Shown here: positions 9,790 through 18,690 of the stretch, in pieces
How the letters are laid out: each line of letters begins with the position of its first letter
Numbering within the stretch: the first letter of the stretch is position 1
Source: Edaphobacter dinghuensis
GTDB taxonomy: Bacteria; Acidobacteriota; Terriglobia; Terriglobales; Acidobacteriaceae
DNA: 64,000 bases
Assembly: GCF_014640335.1 (NCBI RefSeq)
Contig: NZ_BMGT01000003.1
Coordinates: 727,149 to 791,148, forward strand
Reading direction: 5' to 3'
Notes under the pieces: generated by a model
Seen by the model: only the letters and a program-made list of their open reading frames with translations
The model's database searches: none
What the model was told of the DNA's origin: nothing
Made by a program: the position numbers and the translations under genes

Positions 9790-11891
9790 CGCTGCTCCGT
9801 TAGCACCGCTACGCCGTGCGGTGCTAACTCAAGTGTTGTTGCGACAGTTTGAGGAACGAGCAGATTCTGCACGGTTGCCGGTAGCGGAATTTGTTTGGAG
9901 CTGGTGGTGTGGTTGATGAGAATCCACACTGGAGGACGGCCCGAGGCCGAGCGCTGCATCAGCTCAACACCGGACGCCAGATTGGGAAGAATGGGATGGA
10001 CGCCTGCGGATGTGAGAATTTGGTCGACGGCAGAGGCAGTGAGTGTGCGGTCGAGCATCGCACCAATGTAGGTGAGCGTGCCTTTATCTACGGTGTTTTC
10101 GACTGCGGCGGGATGGCCAGCAAGCCAGCCGTTGGAGCCGGTGGCATCGGAGCCGTAAGTGAGAAGGACGCGTGCGCCGGGCGTATCGGGCGTGAGCACC
10201 TCGGCCCAGACAGAGACCGTACCGGAGCCCAGTTCTCCCGAAACCCGTGGTGCGGGGTCTTTGGGGTCGAGAGCGTAATATTGCTCGACGTGTGCTCCTA
10301 GTGCGGCGGCGAGCGGGCCGGGTTGTCGCTGCGTGTTCAAGGCATCGAACTGATCCTTCATGCCGGAGCGCGGACCGATGACGAGATGGCCGCCCTGCTG
10401 AACGTAGCTGAGAAGATGTTGCGCGAGCGCGTTTGAAATAACGTTGAGCGCTGGTGCAAATACCACAGCATAGGAGCTGAGGTCGGCATCGGGCGAGATG
10501 ATATCGATGCTCTGCGCGACGGGGGATGCGGCGCGATAGATATCCAGTACAGCCTCGTCGTAGTCGAAGAGCTTGCTATGTCGTTGAAAGTCGATGGCCC
10601 AGTGTGAGTCGTAGGACTGGAGGATAGCGACGCGGCTATGCGGTGAGGTGCCTGCCAGCGCATTCGAGGCGAGGGCGAATTCGGAACCGATCTGCTGCAC
10701 CTCGCGGTAAACCGGAACAGGGAGTCCGTCTGCGCCGAGAAGTGTGCCGTGATACTGTTCCTGTCCATTCAAAGCAGAACGCCACTGCCAGTAGAGAACA
10801 GCGTCGGCTCCGTGTCCCACGGCCTGCCATGCCATCTCGCGAACGACACCCTGTGCTAGCGGAGCGTTGATCGGGCCCCAATTAACGAAGGATGGTTGTG
10901 TCTCCATAAGCCAGAAGTTGCGCTGCTTGTAGCCGCGAACAAGATCATGCTCGGCTGCGTTGAGAACAGGGTCGAGCTGGCCGTCGGGGAAGTAGTTGTC
11001 CCATGCCGCGATGTCGAGGTTACGGTGCAGAGCATAGTGATCGAAGGTGTTGTTCCAGTGCATGGTGTTGGTAGTGATGAACTGGTGCGAGCTGGAAAAT
11101 GGACGAATGGCATTGATCTGGTTCTGGACATATGAAATCCAGGTGTCGGTGACGAAGTGCTTGTAGTCGAGCAGGAGCGCGGGGTTCTCGTTGCGCGAGT
11201 GAAAAGGAATCTGGTTGAAGTTGTCGTAGGTCTGCGACCAGTAGGTAGTGGTCCAGAGGTTGTTCAGGTTGGCGATGGTCTTGTACTTGTGCGCGAGCCA
11301 AAGATGCCATTGCGCTTTGGCGAACGAATCGAAGGTAGGTGCGCCGATCTCGTTGTCGATCTGCCAGCCGATGACGTTGGGATTATGGCCGTAGCGGCGA
11401 GCCATCTCGCGCGCGATGCGAGCAGCGAAGATGCGATAGCGCGGGCTGGTGCACGAGAACTGCTCGCGGTTGCCATGTTCGGCGCGGTGACCATCTTCTT
11501 CGATGCGCAGCGTATCCGGATATTTTGTCGTAAGCCATGCAGGTGGCGCGGCAGTTGGTGTGCCGATGACGACGGCGATGTGATGCTGGGCGGCGAGGGC
11601 GATGGCACGATCGAGCCATGCGAAGTTGTAGTGGCCTTCGGATGGCTCCATCGTCGACCACGCGAACTCCCCAACACGAGCGACATTGATGTGAGCCTGC
11701 TCCATGAGTGTAAGGTCGATGTTCCAACGCGACTCAGGCCACTGCTCTGGATACCATGCAGTGCCGAGACGAAGAGGCGACGGAGAGAGATTCTGGGCGT
11801 AGAGATGAGCGCAGAGAAGAAGCACACAGAGGATGCGGGAGATGAGACGCAAGGAAGCTCCGCTGAAGATGAGGTCGTTGCTAACCAGCAT
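9786..11891 (-). CDS. Beta-galactosidase, GH42 (tandem paralogue)
   Basis: The first gene of the operon, about 701 residues from the ATG chosen here. An upstream in-frame GTG at 11960 would add 23 residues that do not resemble a signal peptide. From the ATG the N-terminus reads as a signal peptide ending in HLYAQ. The domain order matches the second GH42, with the acid/base Glu in GWQIDNEIGAP and the nucleophile Glu in FWLMETQPSFVNW. Long stretches are identical in protein between the two copies (for example around TAWYPEQWPESRWN and HNPNVIGWQI), showing an ancestral tandem duplication followed by divergence, perhaps in linkage preference. Confidence 0.9.
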   Translation of the reverse strand: MLVSNDLIFSGASLRLISRILCVLLLCAHLYAQNLSPSPLRLGTAWYPEQWPESRWNIDLTLMEQAHINVARVGEFAWSTMEPSEGHYNFAWLDRAIALAAQHHIAVVIGTPTAAPPAWLTTKYPDTLRIEEDGHRAEHGNREQFSCTSPRYRIFAARIAREMARRYGHNPNVIGWQIDNEIGAPTFDSFAKAQWHLWLAHKYKTIANLNNLWTTTYWSQTYDNFNQIPFHSRNENPALLLDYKHFVTDTWISYVQNQINAIRPFSSSHQFITTNTMHWNNTFDHYALHRNLDIAAWDNYFPDGQLDPVLNAAEHDLVRGYKQRNFWLMETQPSFVNWGPINAPLAQGVVREMAWQAVGHGADAVLYWQWRSALNGQEQYHGTLLGADGLPVPVYREVQQIGSEFALASNALAGTSPHSRVAILQSYDSHWAIDFQRHSKLFDYDEAVLDIYRAASPVAQSIDIISPDADLSSYAVVFAPALNVISNALAQHLLSYVQQGGHLVIGPRSGMKDQFDALNTQRQPGPLAAALGAHVEQYYALDPKDPAPRVSGELGSGTVSVWAEVLTPDTPGARVLLTYGSDATGSNGWLAGHPAAVENTVDKGTLTYIGAMLDRTLTASAVDQILTSAGVHPILPNLASGVELMQRSASGRPPVWILINHTTSSKQIPLPATVQNLLVPQTVATTLELAPHGVAVLTEQR

Positions 11892-12110
11892 AGAAGAAGC
11901 TGCACGTCTCTGGCAGTCACGTAAAAGCAGGGTTCCGCTATGCGGTTCCTCGATCAGCACGAAGCTAGAGGGGAGGCGACGATAGAGGTGGAATGCAAGT
12001 CATGCTTTACTTCGCCTGCGAAGTCAGGATAAGTAAAGGTACGCTCACAGCATCTACTGTGAAGGATGGACCGGTCGCGCCGGTCTTGACCAAGAGAGGA
12101 ACTAAAGGAA

Positions 12111-12806
12111 ATGGCGCAGATGCTGGCAATGATTCATACAAGTCCCACGCTGACACCGGTCTTCGGCGCGCTCGCTGCCGCGGAGATGCCGGAGGTTGCA
12201 GTGTTTCACATGGTCGATGAGAGCCTGATCAAGGACACGATCAAGGCGGGACGGCTGCGGGGGCTTACGATTCGCCGGCTTTTGGGGTTGATCGAATCGG
12301 CGGAGAAGGCAGGTGCAGACGCGGTGATGGTGACATGCTCATCGATCGGGCCGGGAGTGGCTTTGGCGCAGAAGTTGTTTGATACGCCTGTCGTTCGCGT
12401 CGACGAGGCCATGGCGGAGAAAGCTGTGCTGATGGGAAGACGCATCGGTGTGGCAGCTACACTAAGGACGACGTTAGAGCCGACGATCGCTTTGTTGCGC
12501 GAAAAGGCGGCAGCGGCGGGTCGTGAGATTGAGATCGTTGAATCGTTAAGCCACGGCGCGTTTGACGCTGTGTTGGCAGGCGATACGAAGACGCATGATC
12601 GTATCTTGAGCGAGTCGCTGATACGGGATATGCGAGGAGTGGATCTGGTGGTGCTGGCGCAGGCTTCCATGGCGAGGGTGGTCAAGGAGATGCCAAAGGG
12701 TGCGATCGAAGCGCCTGTGTTGAGCTCGCCGGAGCTGGCAATGCAGCGCGCCAGCGTGATATTGAAAGACGCGCACAGGCTTGAGGCGGTCGGAGCCAAC
12801 AATTGA
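12111..12806 (+). CDS. Asp/Glu/hydantoin racemase-family protein with a single active-site Cys
   Basis: A cytosolic protein of 231 residues with the Asp/Glu racemase fold. The first catalytic-cysteine motif is present (VTCSSIGPG, about 79-87). Where the classical family has a second Cys, this protein reads LAQASMARV, so two-base racemisation by the usual mechanism is unlikely. Related single-Cys proteins are common near sugar operons, but I know of no assigned reaction. The ATG follows a purine-rich stretch (AAAGGAA). The next gene, an MFS transporter, starts inside its stop codon, so the two are translationally coupled and probably act on the same small acid. Confidence 0.8.
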   Translation: MAQMLAMIHTSPTLTPVFGALAAAEMPEVAVFHMVDESLIKDTIKAGRLRGLTIRRLLGLIESAEKAGADAVMVTCSSIGPGVALAQKLFDTPVVRVDEAMAEKAVLMGRRIGVAATLRTTLEPTIALLREKAAAAGREIEIVESLSHGAFDAVLAGDTKTHDRILSESLIRDMRGVDLVVLAQASMARVVKEMPKGAIEAPVLSSPELAMQRASVILKDAHRLEAVGANN

Positions 12807-14062
12807 AGAAGCGGAATGCAGTGTTGGCGTTGCTGTGTGGCGTTAGCGTCATTATCTTTATGGACCGGTTGGCGATTGCGGTTGCCGAGCCGGGAATTCG
12901 TGCAGATTTAAAGCTCTCTCCCGAGCAATGGGGATGGGTGCTGAGCGCCTACGTGCTCTCGAATGCCTTGTTCGAAATACCGTCGGGTGCGCGGGGAGAC
13001 CGGCGCGGGCATAGGTCCGAGCTGACGCGGATCGCTGTGTGGTGGTCGGCATTTACCGCGGCGACGGGCTGGTGCAGAAGTTTTTTTCAGATGGTCGGTG
13101 CTCGTTTTTTGTTCGGGGTGGGGGCAGCAGGAGCATACCCGAATGCAGCAGGCGTGGTATCGCGGTGGTTCCCGGAGAAGGAGCATGCCCGGGCACAGGG
13201 CTTCATCTGGGCGGCGAGCCGGTTGGGTGCAGCCCTGGCTCCCTTGTTGCTGGTGCCATTAGAGCGGGTCTGGGGATGGAAGGCAATCTTCTGGTTGTTA
13301 GGCGGCTTGGGCGCGCTCTGGGCGGTCGCATGGAGGCAGTGGTTTCGCGATACCCCGGAGGAGATGGAAGGGGTGAGCTCTGGGGAGCTCGAAGAGATTC
13401 GTGCCGGAAGAAAGACAAAGACGACGCATGAAGAGATTCCATGGAAAAGGCTGCTCGCGCTGCCGCAGTTCTGGCTGATTGTGGCAGCCTATTTTTGCTA
13501 TGCGTGGGGCAGTTGGTTTTTCTTCGGATGGTTTACAACGTGGCTGACGCAGGGAGCAGGCTTTACGCTCGGCGAGATGGGTATCTTTGCTTCGTTCCCG
13601 TTCGTGATGGCGATGCTTGGAAATCTTGTCGGTGGCTCACTGAGTGAGCGACTGGTAATGCGTTTGGGCGCTGTTCGAGCGTATCGTCTGGTGACCTCAG
13701 TTTGCTTGGCGGTTGGAGCGATGCTGCTGCTCGAGATGAGCTTGGTGCGGTCGCATGTCGCCATCGTGGCGATATCCTCGGTAGCATTCGGCGTGATGGA
13801 TCTGATGCTGCCTGCGGCGTGGGCGATGTGCATGGGGCTGGGGGGAAAGTTCGGCGGAACGGCGACAGCGGTAATGAATACAAGCGGCAATCTTGGCGGA
13901 TGGCTCTGTGCGCTGCTGTTTGGATACGTGGTGAAAGCAACTGGGAATTACAACCTGCCGTTGCGGGTGGTGGCTGGAATGGTGCTGGTGGCGGCGGCGC
14001 TATTTGCTCGCGTGGATTGCTCGCGCGGATTGGAATATCCCCAAGCGGTATCCAGCGAATAA
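12803..14062 (+). CDS. MFS transporter, anion:cation symporter (ACS)-like
   Basis: A membrane protein of 419 residues with about 12 hydrophobic segments. The N-terminal part (FMDRLAIAVAEPGIRADL, about 18-35) and the loop motif GARGDRRGHR fit the ACS family, which takes up hexuronates, galactarate, phthalate and other organic anions. It starts with TTG overlapping the stop TGA of the racemase-family gene (4 bp), which fixes the start. It ends 4 bp before the convergent kinase gene. Substrate probably a sugar acid, inferred from family and neighbours. Confidence 0.85.
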   Translation: MKKRNAVLALLCGVSVIIFMDRLAIAVAEPGIRADLKLSPEQWGWVLSAYVLSNALFEIPSGARGDRRGHRSELTRIAVWWSAFTAATGWCRSFFQMVGARFLFGVGAAGAYPNAAGVVSRWFPEKEHARAQGFIWAASRLGAALAPLLLVPLERVWGWKAIFWLLGGLGALWAVAWRQWFRDTPEEMEGVSSGELEEIRAGRKTKTTHEEIPWKRLLALPQFWLIVAAYFCYAWGSWFFFGWFTTWLTQGAGFTLGEMGIFASFPFVMAMLGNLVGGSLSERLVMRLGAVRAYRLVTSVCLAVGAMLLLEMSLVRSHVAIVAISSVAFGVMDLMLPAAWAMCMGLGGKFGGTATAVMNTSGNLGGWLCALLFGYVVKATGNYNLPLRVVAGMVLVAAALFARVDCSRGLEYPQAVSSE

Positions 14063-14066
14063 AAAT

Positions 14067-15368
14067 TCAGCAAGAGCCGCGAGCGATATGGAAGAAGTCT
14101 TCCGTGCCGATCTGGCCGCCTTTGAGAGTTAGCTCGAGGTAACGTGCGGCTGAGTCAGCGTAGTGAGCGTGGCAGAGCGGAGCGCCGGGCTGAAGACTTG
14201 CCTTCCAAGTCAGAGCGGAGATGCCGAGTTGCTGAACAGCGTGGGAGCTGGTGTCGCCGCCGCAAAGGATGACGCGCGTGACTGGAGTCTGCGCCAGTAG
14301 ACCGTTGAGGAGCTGGCCTAAAGCGATGCCAAGCGACTCGCCTGCGGCCGGCGAGGTGGAAGCGCCGAGAGCAGTGTAGAGGATCGTGTCTTCGCCGCGG
14401 CGCAGGTGGATGCCAGCGGATGCGATAAGTTGATCCCGGTAAGCGATGGAAGTTTCAGCAGCAGAGAGCAGAAGACTGGGATCGATGGGGACACCATGAA
14501 AGCCATGCCCAAGCGCCCAGCGAATCTGTTGCGCGGTGGTCGGCGAGCAGGAACCACTGACGATGAGTAGAGGATTGGCGCGAGCGATGGGTTGAGGCAT
14601 CGGCGGATCGGGGATGAGGTTAGATCCCCGCCATGCAGTGATAAGAGCAGAGGTGAGGCCGGAGCTTGAGGCCGAGAATAGTTGGCGTCGGAGGGCGCGT
14701 TGCCAGAGGATCTCACCGATAACGTTGAGCGAGGCGGGATCGACGGTATCGAAGAAGACGATGCGATGCGCGGCGTTTTGAGCCTCGAGCTCGGAGGTTG
14801 CCGAGGCGAGCGAATCGAGGTGAGCGTGAGCGACGAGACCGATCGGCAGACTCGTTTGTCGCGCGAGGTGATGGCACAAGTTGGGCTCGGTCATAGGTGT
14901 AACCGGATGGTGACTCATGGGATGGCGGTCGATGCGATGGATGTTGCCGTCGGGAGCTGCGGCGAAGAGCTCGCCTTCGAAGACGAAGCGGCGCAGGTGA
15001 GGAGCGCCTACGACGACGGGCACGAAGGCAGGGTCGAACGCGGCGATCCCGAGCTCGATAGCGCGACCGATGCTTCCGTGTTGTGGAGATGAATCGAAGG
15101 TGGAGCAGACCTTGTAGTGCGTGATGGGAGCATGGAACGGGCTGAGCGCGGAGAAGATGGCTGGCAGGTTGGCGGACATCCACTCAGGAGAGCGCGAGCG
15201 ACTGTCGCCTGCTATGCCAAACGCTTGGATGCCGGGAAATCGTTCGAGCTGATTTGCGCTCGGTGGACCGAGAAAGAGGGCGGCGGAGACGCCATTCGAG
15301 GCAAGTTGTTCGAGGACATCGGTCGAGCCGGTGAAGTCGTCGCCGTAATAGGTGTAGAGCAGAGGCAA
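14067..15368 (-). CDS. DUF1537 sugar-acid kinase, resembling 3-oxo-isoapionate kinase (OiaK)
   Basis: A cytosolic ATP-dependent kinase of 433 residues. The N-terminal substrate domain begins with YYGDDFTGSTDVLEQLAS, then THYKVCSTFDSSPQHGSIG (about 102-120). The C-terminal nucleotide domain carries LLIVSGSCSPTTAQQI and LCGGDTSSHAV. The family phosphorylates C4 and C5 sugar acids (D-threonate, D-erythronate, 3-oxo-tetronate, 3-oxo-isoapionate). The DDFTGSTDV...HYKVCSTFDSSP signature together with the adjacent RuBisCO-like gene recalls the kinase of D-apionate catabolism. Start is TTG preceded by AAAGGAC. It is the last gene of the rhamnosidase operon, 29 bp after the RuBisCO-like gene. The exact substrate needs assay. 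Confidence 0.85.
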   Translation of the reverse strand: MPLLYTYYGDDFTGSTDVLEQLASNGVSAALFLGPPSANQLERFPGIQAFGIAGDSRSRSPEWMSANLPAIFSALSPFHAPITHYKVCSTFDSSPQHGSIGRAIELGIAAFDPAFVPVVVGAPHLRRFVFEGELFAAAPDGNIHRIDRHPMSHHPVTPMTEPNLCHHLARQTSLPIGLVAHAHLDSLASATSELEAQNAAHRIVFFDTVDPASLNVIGEILWQRALRRQLFSASSSGLTSALITAWRGSNLIPDPPMPQPIARANPLLIVSGSCSPTTAQQIRWALGHGFHGVPIDPSLLLSAAETSIAYRDQLIASAGIHLRRGEDTILYTALGASTSPAAGESLGIALGQLLNGLLAQTPVTRVILCGGDTSSHAVQQLGISALTWKASLQPGAPLCHAHYADSAARYLELTLKGGQIGTEDFFHIARGSC

Positions 15369-15397
15369 GGGCGCGTGTCCTTTGGTGCCGTTAAGAT

Positions 15398-16681
15398 TTA
15401 GTTGCCGAAGAGTTCAAGCGCAGCAGCCAGCTCGGGGTGAGTCGTCGCATAGGTGTTAAGAGGAATGTCCAAGGTAGCGGCCTCCCATGCCTGCTGAAGG
15501 CTGCGAACACCGGCGACAGGTCCTCCGGGATGGCCCATGATGCCGCCTCCCGCTGCATAGATCAGGTCGGTAGAGTTCAACGCGCGGAAGGTCTCGAGAG
15601 CCTGGCGCGCACTTTGTCCAGAAGAGAAGACGGGCATCACCTCGCAACCCTTGTTGGGTGCAGGGAACATGGGAGTAAGGCAGGCGCGAGCAGAGGCGAT
15701 GACTGAGTCGTCGGACTCGCAGAACTTGTTGCGGAGGCCGTTGACGTGGGTGTGGTCGATGCCAGCAAGCCGCCACAGCTTCTGGAAGGCGACAAAGTTC
15801 ATGCCGAGAGCGGGATAACGGCCAAGCATTCCCCATCCGTTGCGATGGCCATGCACAACGAGTTGCGAGTGAGCACGGAGTGCGGTCATGGCAGGCAAGC
15901 CGATGGAGTTCATCGAGACCATCAGGCAGGTACCGCCTTCGCGTACAAGGTGGTCATGGCGGCGGAGCATCTGGTCGAGTTCGCCGGTGAGGTTGGCGGC
16001 GTACATAATGCGGCGGCCAGTGCGGTCGTGGATCTCGCGCAGAACGCCGAGCACGGCAGAGGTGCGAGCCTCAAAGGGACAAAGTGGACCATCGGACTGA
16101 AGCTCGTCATCCTTAATGAAATCGATGCCTGCTTCCGCGAGGGTGCGAACCTGAGCGGCGGTTTGATCAGCAGTAAGGCCGATGCTGGGCTTGATGATAG
16201 TACCGATGAGAGGACGGTCGTAGACGCCGGTGAACTGGCGAGTTCCGACGACGCCGAACTGCGGCCCTTGGTAGCGATCAAGAAAAGCAGATGGCAATGA
16301 TAGATCGAGCAGCCGCAAGCCGGAGAAGGCTTGGAGCTCTGAAAGATTGCCAGCGACCGTTGCCAGAAGGTTGGGCAGAGATGGGCCAATGTTGTGCAGC
16401 GGCCACGAGAGCGTAACGGTTGCTGTACGGCGGATACCATCCCAGTTCTTCGGCGTGCCGGAGCCGGGGAGAGAAGGAGAGGCGGCGTGCTCGCCCTCGA
16501 CGATACTTTCGACGCGAGCCGCGAACTGTTCGCGGAGCTGATCGGTTTCGCCGGGCACGCGGAGGAAGGTGCCGGTGGATTGCTCGCCGGCCATGGTGGC
16601 GGCGGCCTGCTCGAGAGGAAATGCGGTCTCGATGAAGTACGAGGCGAAGATGCGATCGGGATGAGAGAAGAATGCGGTCAT
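15398..16681 (-). CDS. RuBisCO-like protein (form IV), candidate 3-oxo-isoapionate-4-phosphate decarboxylase/transcarboxylase
   Basis: A cytosolic protein of 427 residues with the RuBisCO large-chain fold. The alpha/beta N-domain (about 1-140) is followed by the barrel: IGTIIKPSIGLT (Lys164), GIDFIKDDEL (carbamate Lys190 with metal ligands Asp192 and Glu193), HGHRNGW (His277/279), HVNGLRNKF (loop 6) and GGGIMGHPGG (phosphate site). Loop 6 lacks the catalytic Lys environment of true RuBisCO, so CO2 fixation is not expected. Proteins of this kind beside DUF1537 kinases are known as OiaC or OiaX, which decarboxylate or split 3-oxo-isoapionate 4-phosphate. Which of the two applies cannot be decided here. 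No small subunit or phosphoribulokinase is present. Confidence 0.88.
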   Translation of the reverse strand: MTAFFSHPDRIFASYFIETAFPLEQAAATMAGEQSTGTFLRVPGETDQLREQFAARVESIVEGEHAASPSLPGSGTPKNWDGIRRTATVTLSWPLHNIGPSLPNLLATVAGNLSELQAFSGLRLLDLSLPSAFLDRYQGPQFGVVGTRQFTGVYDRPLIGTIIKPSIGLTADQTAAQVRTLAEAGIDFIKDDELQSDGPLCPFEARTSAVLGVLREIHDRTGRRIMYAANLTGELDQMLRRHDHLVREGGTCLMVSMNSIGLPAMTALRAHSQLVVHGHRNGWGMLGRYPALGMNFVAFQKLWRLAGIDHTHVNGLRNKFCESDDSVIASARACLTPMFPAPNKGCEVMPVFSSGQSARQALETFRALNSTDLIYAAGGGIMGHPGGPVAGVRSLQQAWEAATLDIPLNTYATTHPELAAALELFGN

Positions 16682-16693
16682 GCGTATGGCGGG

Positions 16694-18490
16694 TCAGGCT
16701 TTCGAGAAGTAGGAGGTATAGGTTTCGTTGGTAATGGAATATAGAGGAACGATCACAGTCTGATTCCCAGCGTCGTCTTCGACAAAGACCTGCGGGGCGA
16801 TCTGCCTGAGTCCAGAGGGAAGTCGTCGGCGGCCATTGGCAGCTTGATTGGAGCCTTCGATGGCGACATATTGCACAGGACCGCGAAGCAGAGCGACAGT
16901 GTTCGGGTTCTGATCGTCGATGGGCTCGGTGCGGAAGTCCTGCGGGAGGGTAAGCTCAAGGCGATCGCCGCTGTGCCATGTACGGCGGATCGCGGCGAAA
17001 GAGCCTGAGCCTGCATTGAGTGATGTAGGTCTGCTGTTGATCCGAAGTGAGGCAGGGCGGGCGAGCCAAGCAGGCAACCGTAGGTAGAGAGTAAAGGTTG
17101 CGGGATGATCAAGAGTGAGTGAAAGCGTAGCGGTATCGGAGATGGGGAAGTCGGTAGTTTGTTCCACATGAATAACGGCGTCATTGTGTGCGAAGTGGAC
17201 GCGAGATGGAGTGTAGAGAGTAACGTAGAGGCCGTCGGCGGAGGTGAAGTAGAGGTTGAGCGGGTAGTCGGCGACGGTCTGCACGAGCGTACCGGAGCAG
17301 CAAGGCCATTTCTTCGGATAGAAGACCTTTTGTGCCGCAGCGGAGTAGGTGGAGTAGTAGGGATAGTCGCCGTTGGAGTCAGGTGATTTGACCGCGAGAA
17401 TGGCGTTGAAGAGAACACGCTCGAGGTTATCAGCGTGCTCGGTGGAACGAGGTACACCGGTTCGCAGCAGATAGCGAGCGAGCTTGGTCGAGGCGTAGGA
17501 GCCACAGGGAGTCTCGAAGTGGTCGACGGTGGTGGAAAGAGAGCTGCACAACTCACCGCGATGGGGCGTGATGAAGGTCTCATTGGGACCCCAGCCACCG
17601 GAGGCAAACTGCTGGGTAGTAGTCAAAAGTTTGAAGGCGTTGGCCAGCGCATCGCGATACTTGGGGTCTCCAAGCGTAAGGTACGCACTGCCTCCGGAAG
17701 ATAGCGCGATAACGTGGGAGTAAGCGTGCTGGCCGGGAAAGGGATCGGCTCCGCGGGCAAGTGGATTAAAGAGCGCCGCATCGAGCAGGTAGCGCTGTGC
17801 GAGTTCGCGGAAGCGTGGATTGCCGGTGAGCTGTGCAGCCGCAAAGAGGTTTTCGGGCATGACGAAGGGCTCGTCGTAAGGCGGGTCTTTCTTGCCGATA
17901 CGGTCGTGGACCTTGGCAGGCAGCAGAGGCTCGGCTCCGGCGAGCACACGGTTGAGCAGAGGAACTGCGGAGGTGTCACCCGAGAGAGTAGCTGCGTCGA
18001 TAAGTCCGATGAAGTGCTTATCGAGGATATAGCAGGTCCAGAGGTTGGTCTCGGGGCGCAGAATGCTCTGGTTCTTTGGGCCAAGGGTCTCTGCGAAGGA
18101 CGCGACGAGAGTTCGAACCTTGTCACGGCACGATGAGTCACCGGTGGAGGCTCCAATGCGGGCGAGACCGGAGATGTATTGGCCGAGAGAGTGTCCAGGG
18201 ACGAAGCCGTTGAGATCGTACCAGCCGCCCATGTCGGGGCCAGGTGCCGGTAGCCCGGCGCGCTGGCGATAGACCTTGAGCAGGCGGTCGTTGGAGAGCG
18301 AGAGGTAGTGTGCGTGGACGGCGTTGTATTGCTGTGCGAGTGGGCCGCCGGTGAGCTGAACAGCGGTGTAGGGAAGCTCCTGTAGCGGCTCGCGTATAGG
18401 CGCAGGCATGGCCGACAGAAGCGGTCGCGCCACCGAGAGTGCAGTAACGGCTGCGGCTGATTTGACGAAGGTGCGGCGAGTTAATGGCAT
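16694..18490 (-). CDS. GH127-type (DUF1680) glycoside hydrolase, beta-L-arabinofuranosidase-like
   Basis: A 598-residue enzyme with a twin-arginine signal (LTRRTFVKSAAAV) and therefore probably folded before export. The (alpha/alpha)6 barrel shows the zinc and catalytic-cysteine pattern of GH127: HFETPCGSY (Glu326, Cys329) and WPCCSGT (Cys397, Cys398), where one of the paired Cys is the expected nucleophile. GH127 and its relatives include beta-L-arabinofuranosidases and the aceric-acid hydrolase of rhamnogalacturonan II. It follows the GH78 gene by 200 bp and ends 12 bp before the RuBisCO-like gene, so it is likely to share their transcript. The sugar released cannot be told from sequence. 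Confidence 0.87.
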   Translation of the reverse strand: MPLTRRTFVKSAAAVTALSVARPLLSAMPAPIREPLQELPYTAVQLTGGPLAQQYNAVHAHYLSLSNDRLLKVYRQRAGLPAPGPDMGGWYDLNGFVPGHSLGQYISGLARIGASTGDSSCRDKVRTLVASFAETLGPKNQSILRPETNLWTCYILDKHFIGLIDAATLSGDTSAVPLLNRVLAGAEPLLPAKVHDRIGKKDPPYDEPFVMPENLFAAAQLTGNPRFRELAQRYLLDAALFNPLARGADPFPGQHAYSHVIALSSGGSAYLTLGDPKYRDALANAFKLLTTTQQFASGGWGPNETFITPHRGELCSSLSTTVDHFETPCGSYASTKLARYLLRTGVPRSTEHADNLERVLFNAILAVKSPDSNGDYPYYSTYSAAAQKVFYPKKWPCCSGTLVQTVADYPLNLYFTSADGLYVTLYTPSRVHFAHNDAVIHVEQTTDFPISDTATLSLTLDHPATFTLYLRLPAWLARPASLRINSRPTSLNAGSGSFAAIRRTWHSGDRLELTLPQDFRTEPIDDQNPNTVALLRGPVQYVAIEGSNQAANGRRRLPSGLRQIAPQVFVEDDAGNQTVIVPLYSITNETYTSYFSKA

Positions 18491-18690
18491 CGCAGGTCCT
18501 TATAAATGGACGCAGTGGAGGCGATGCAGGTAGATCTGCTCATCATGCGGCAGAGTATCGCATTCGGCTGGCCGATGGGCAGCGCGAAGTTGCTGGCTGG
18601 AGCGAAGTCGTCGGATGCCTTGAGAAGTTCAGGCAAAGACGGATAAAGCTGCGATCGAGTTCCAGAGTGCGGAACTGGAAATGACATCGG

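Noticed and set aside
8596-9852. 418-residue plus-strand open frame
   Set aside because: It lies antisense across the GH42 genes, whose catalytic motifs are intact; it has no recognisable domain and reflects the base composition of the opposite strand.
15398-16681. Possible CO2-fixing RuBisCO
   Set aside because: Loop 6 and surrounding residues differ from true RuBisCO, and there is no small subunit or phosphoribulokinase; a form IV RuBisCO-like protein is the better reading.
18658-18676. AGTTCC-N7-GGAACT inverted repeat between GH78 and GH127
   Set aside because: Short arms, no T tract and half-sites in the opposite order to the palindrome at 21287; probably chance.
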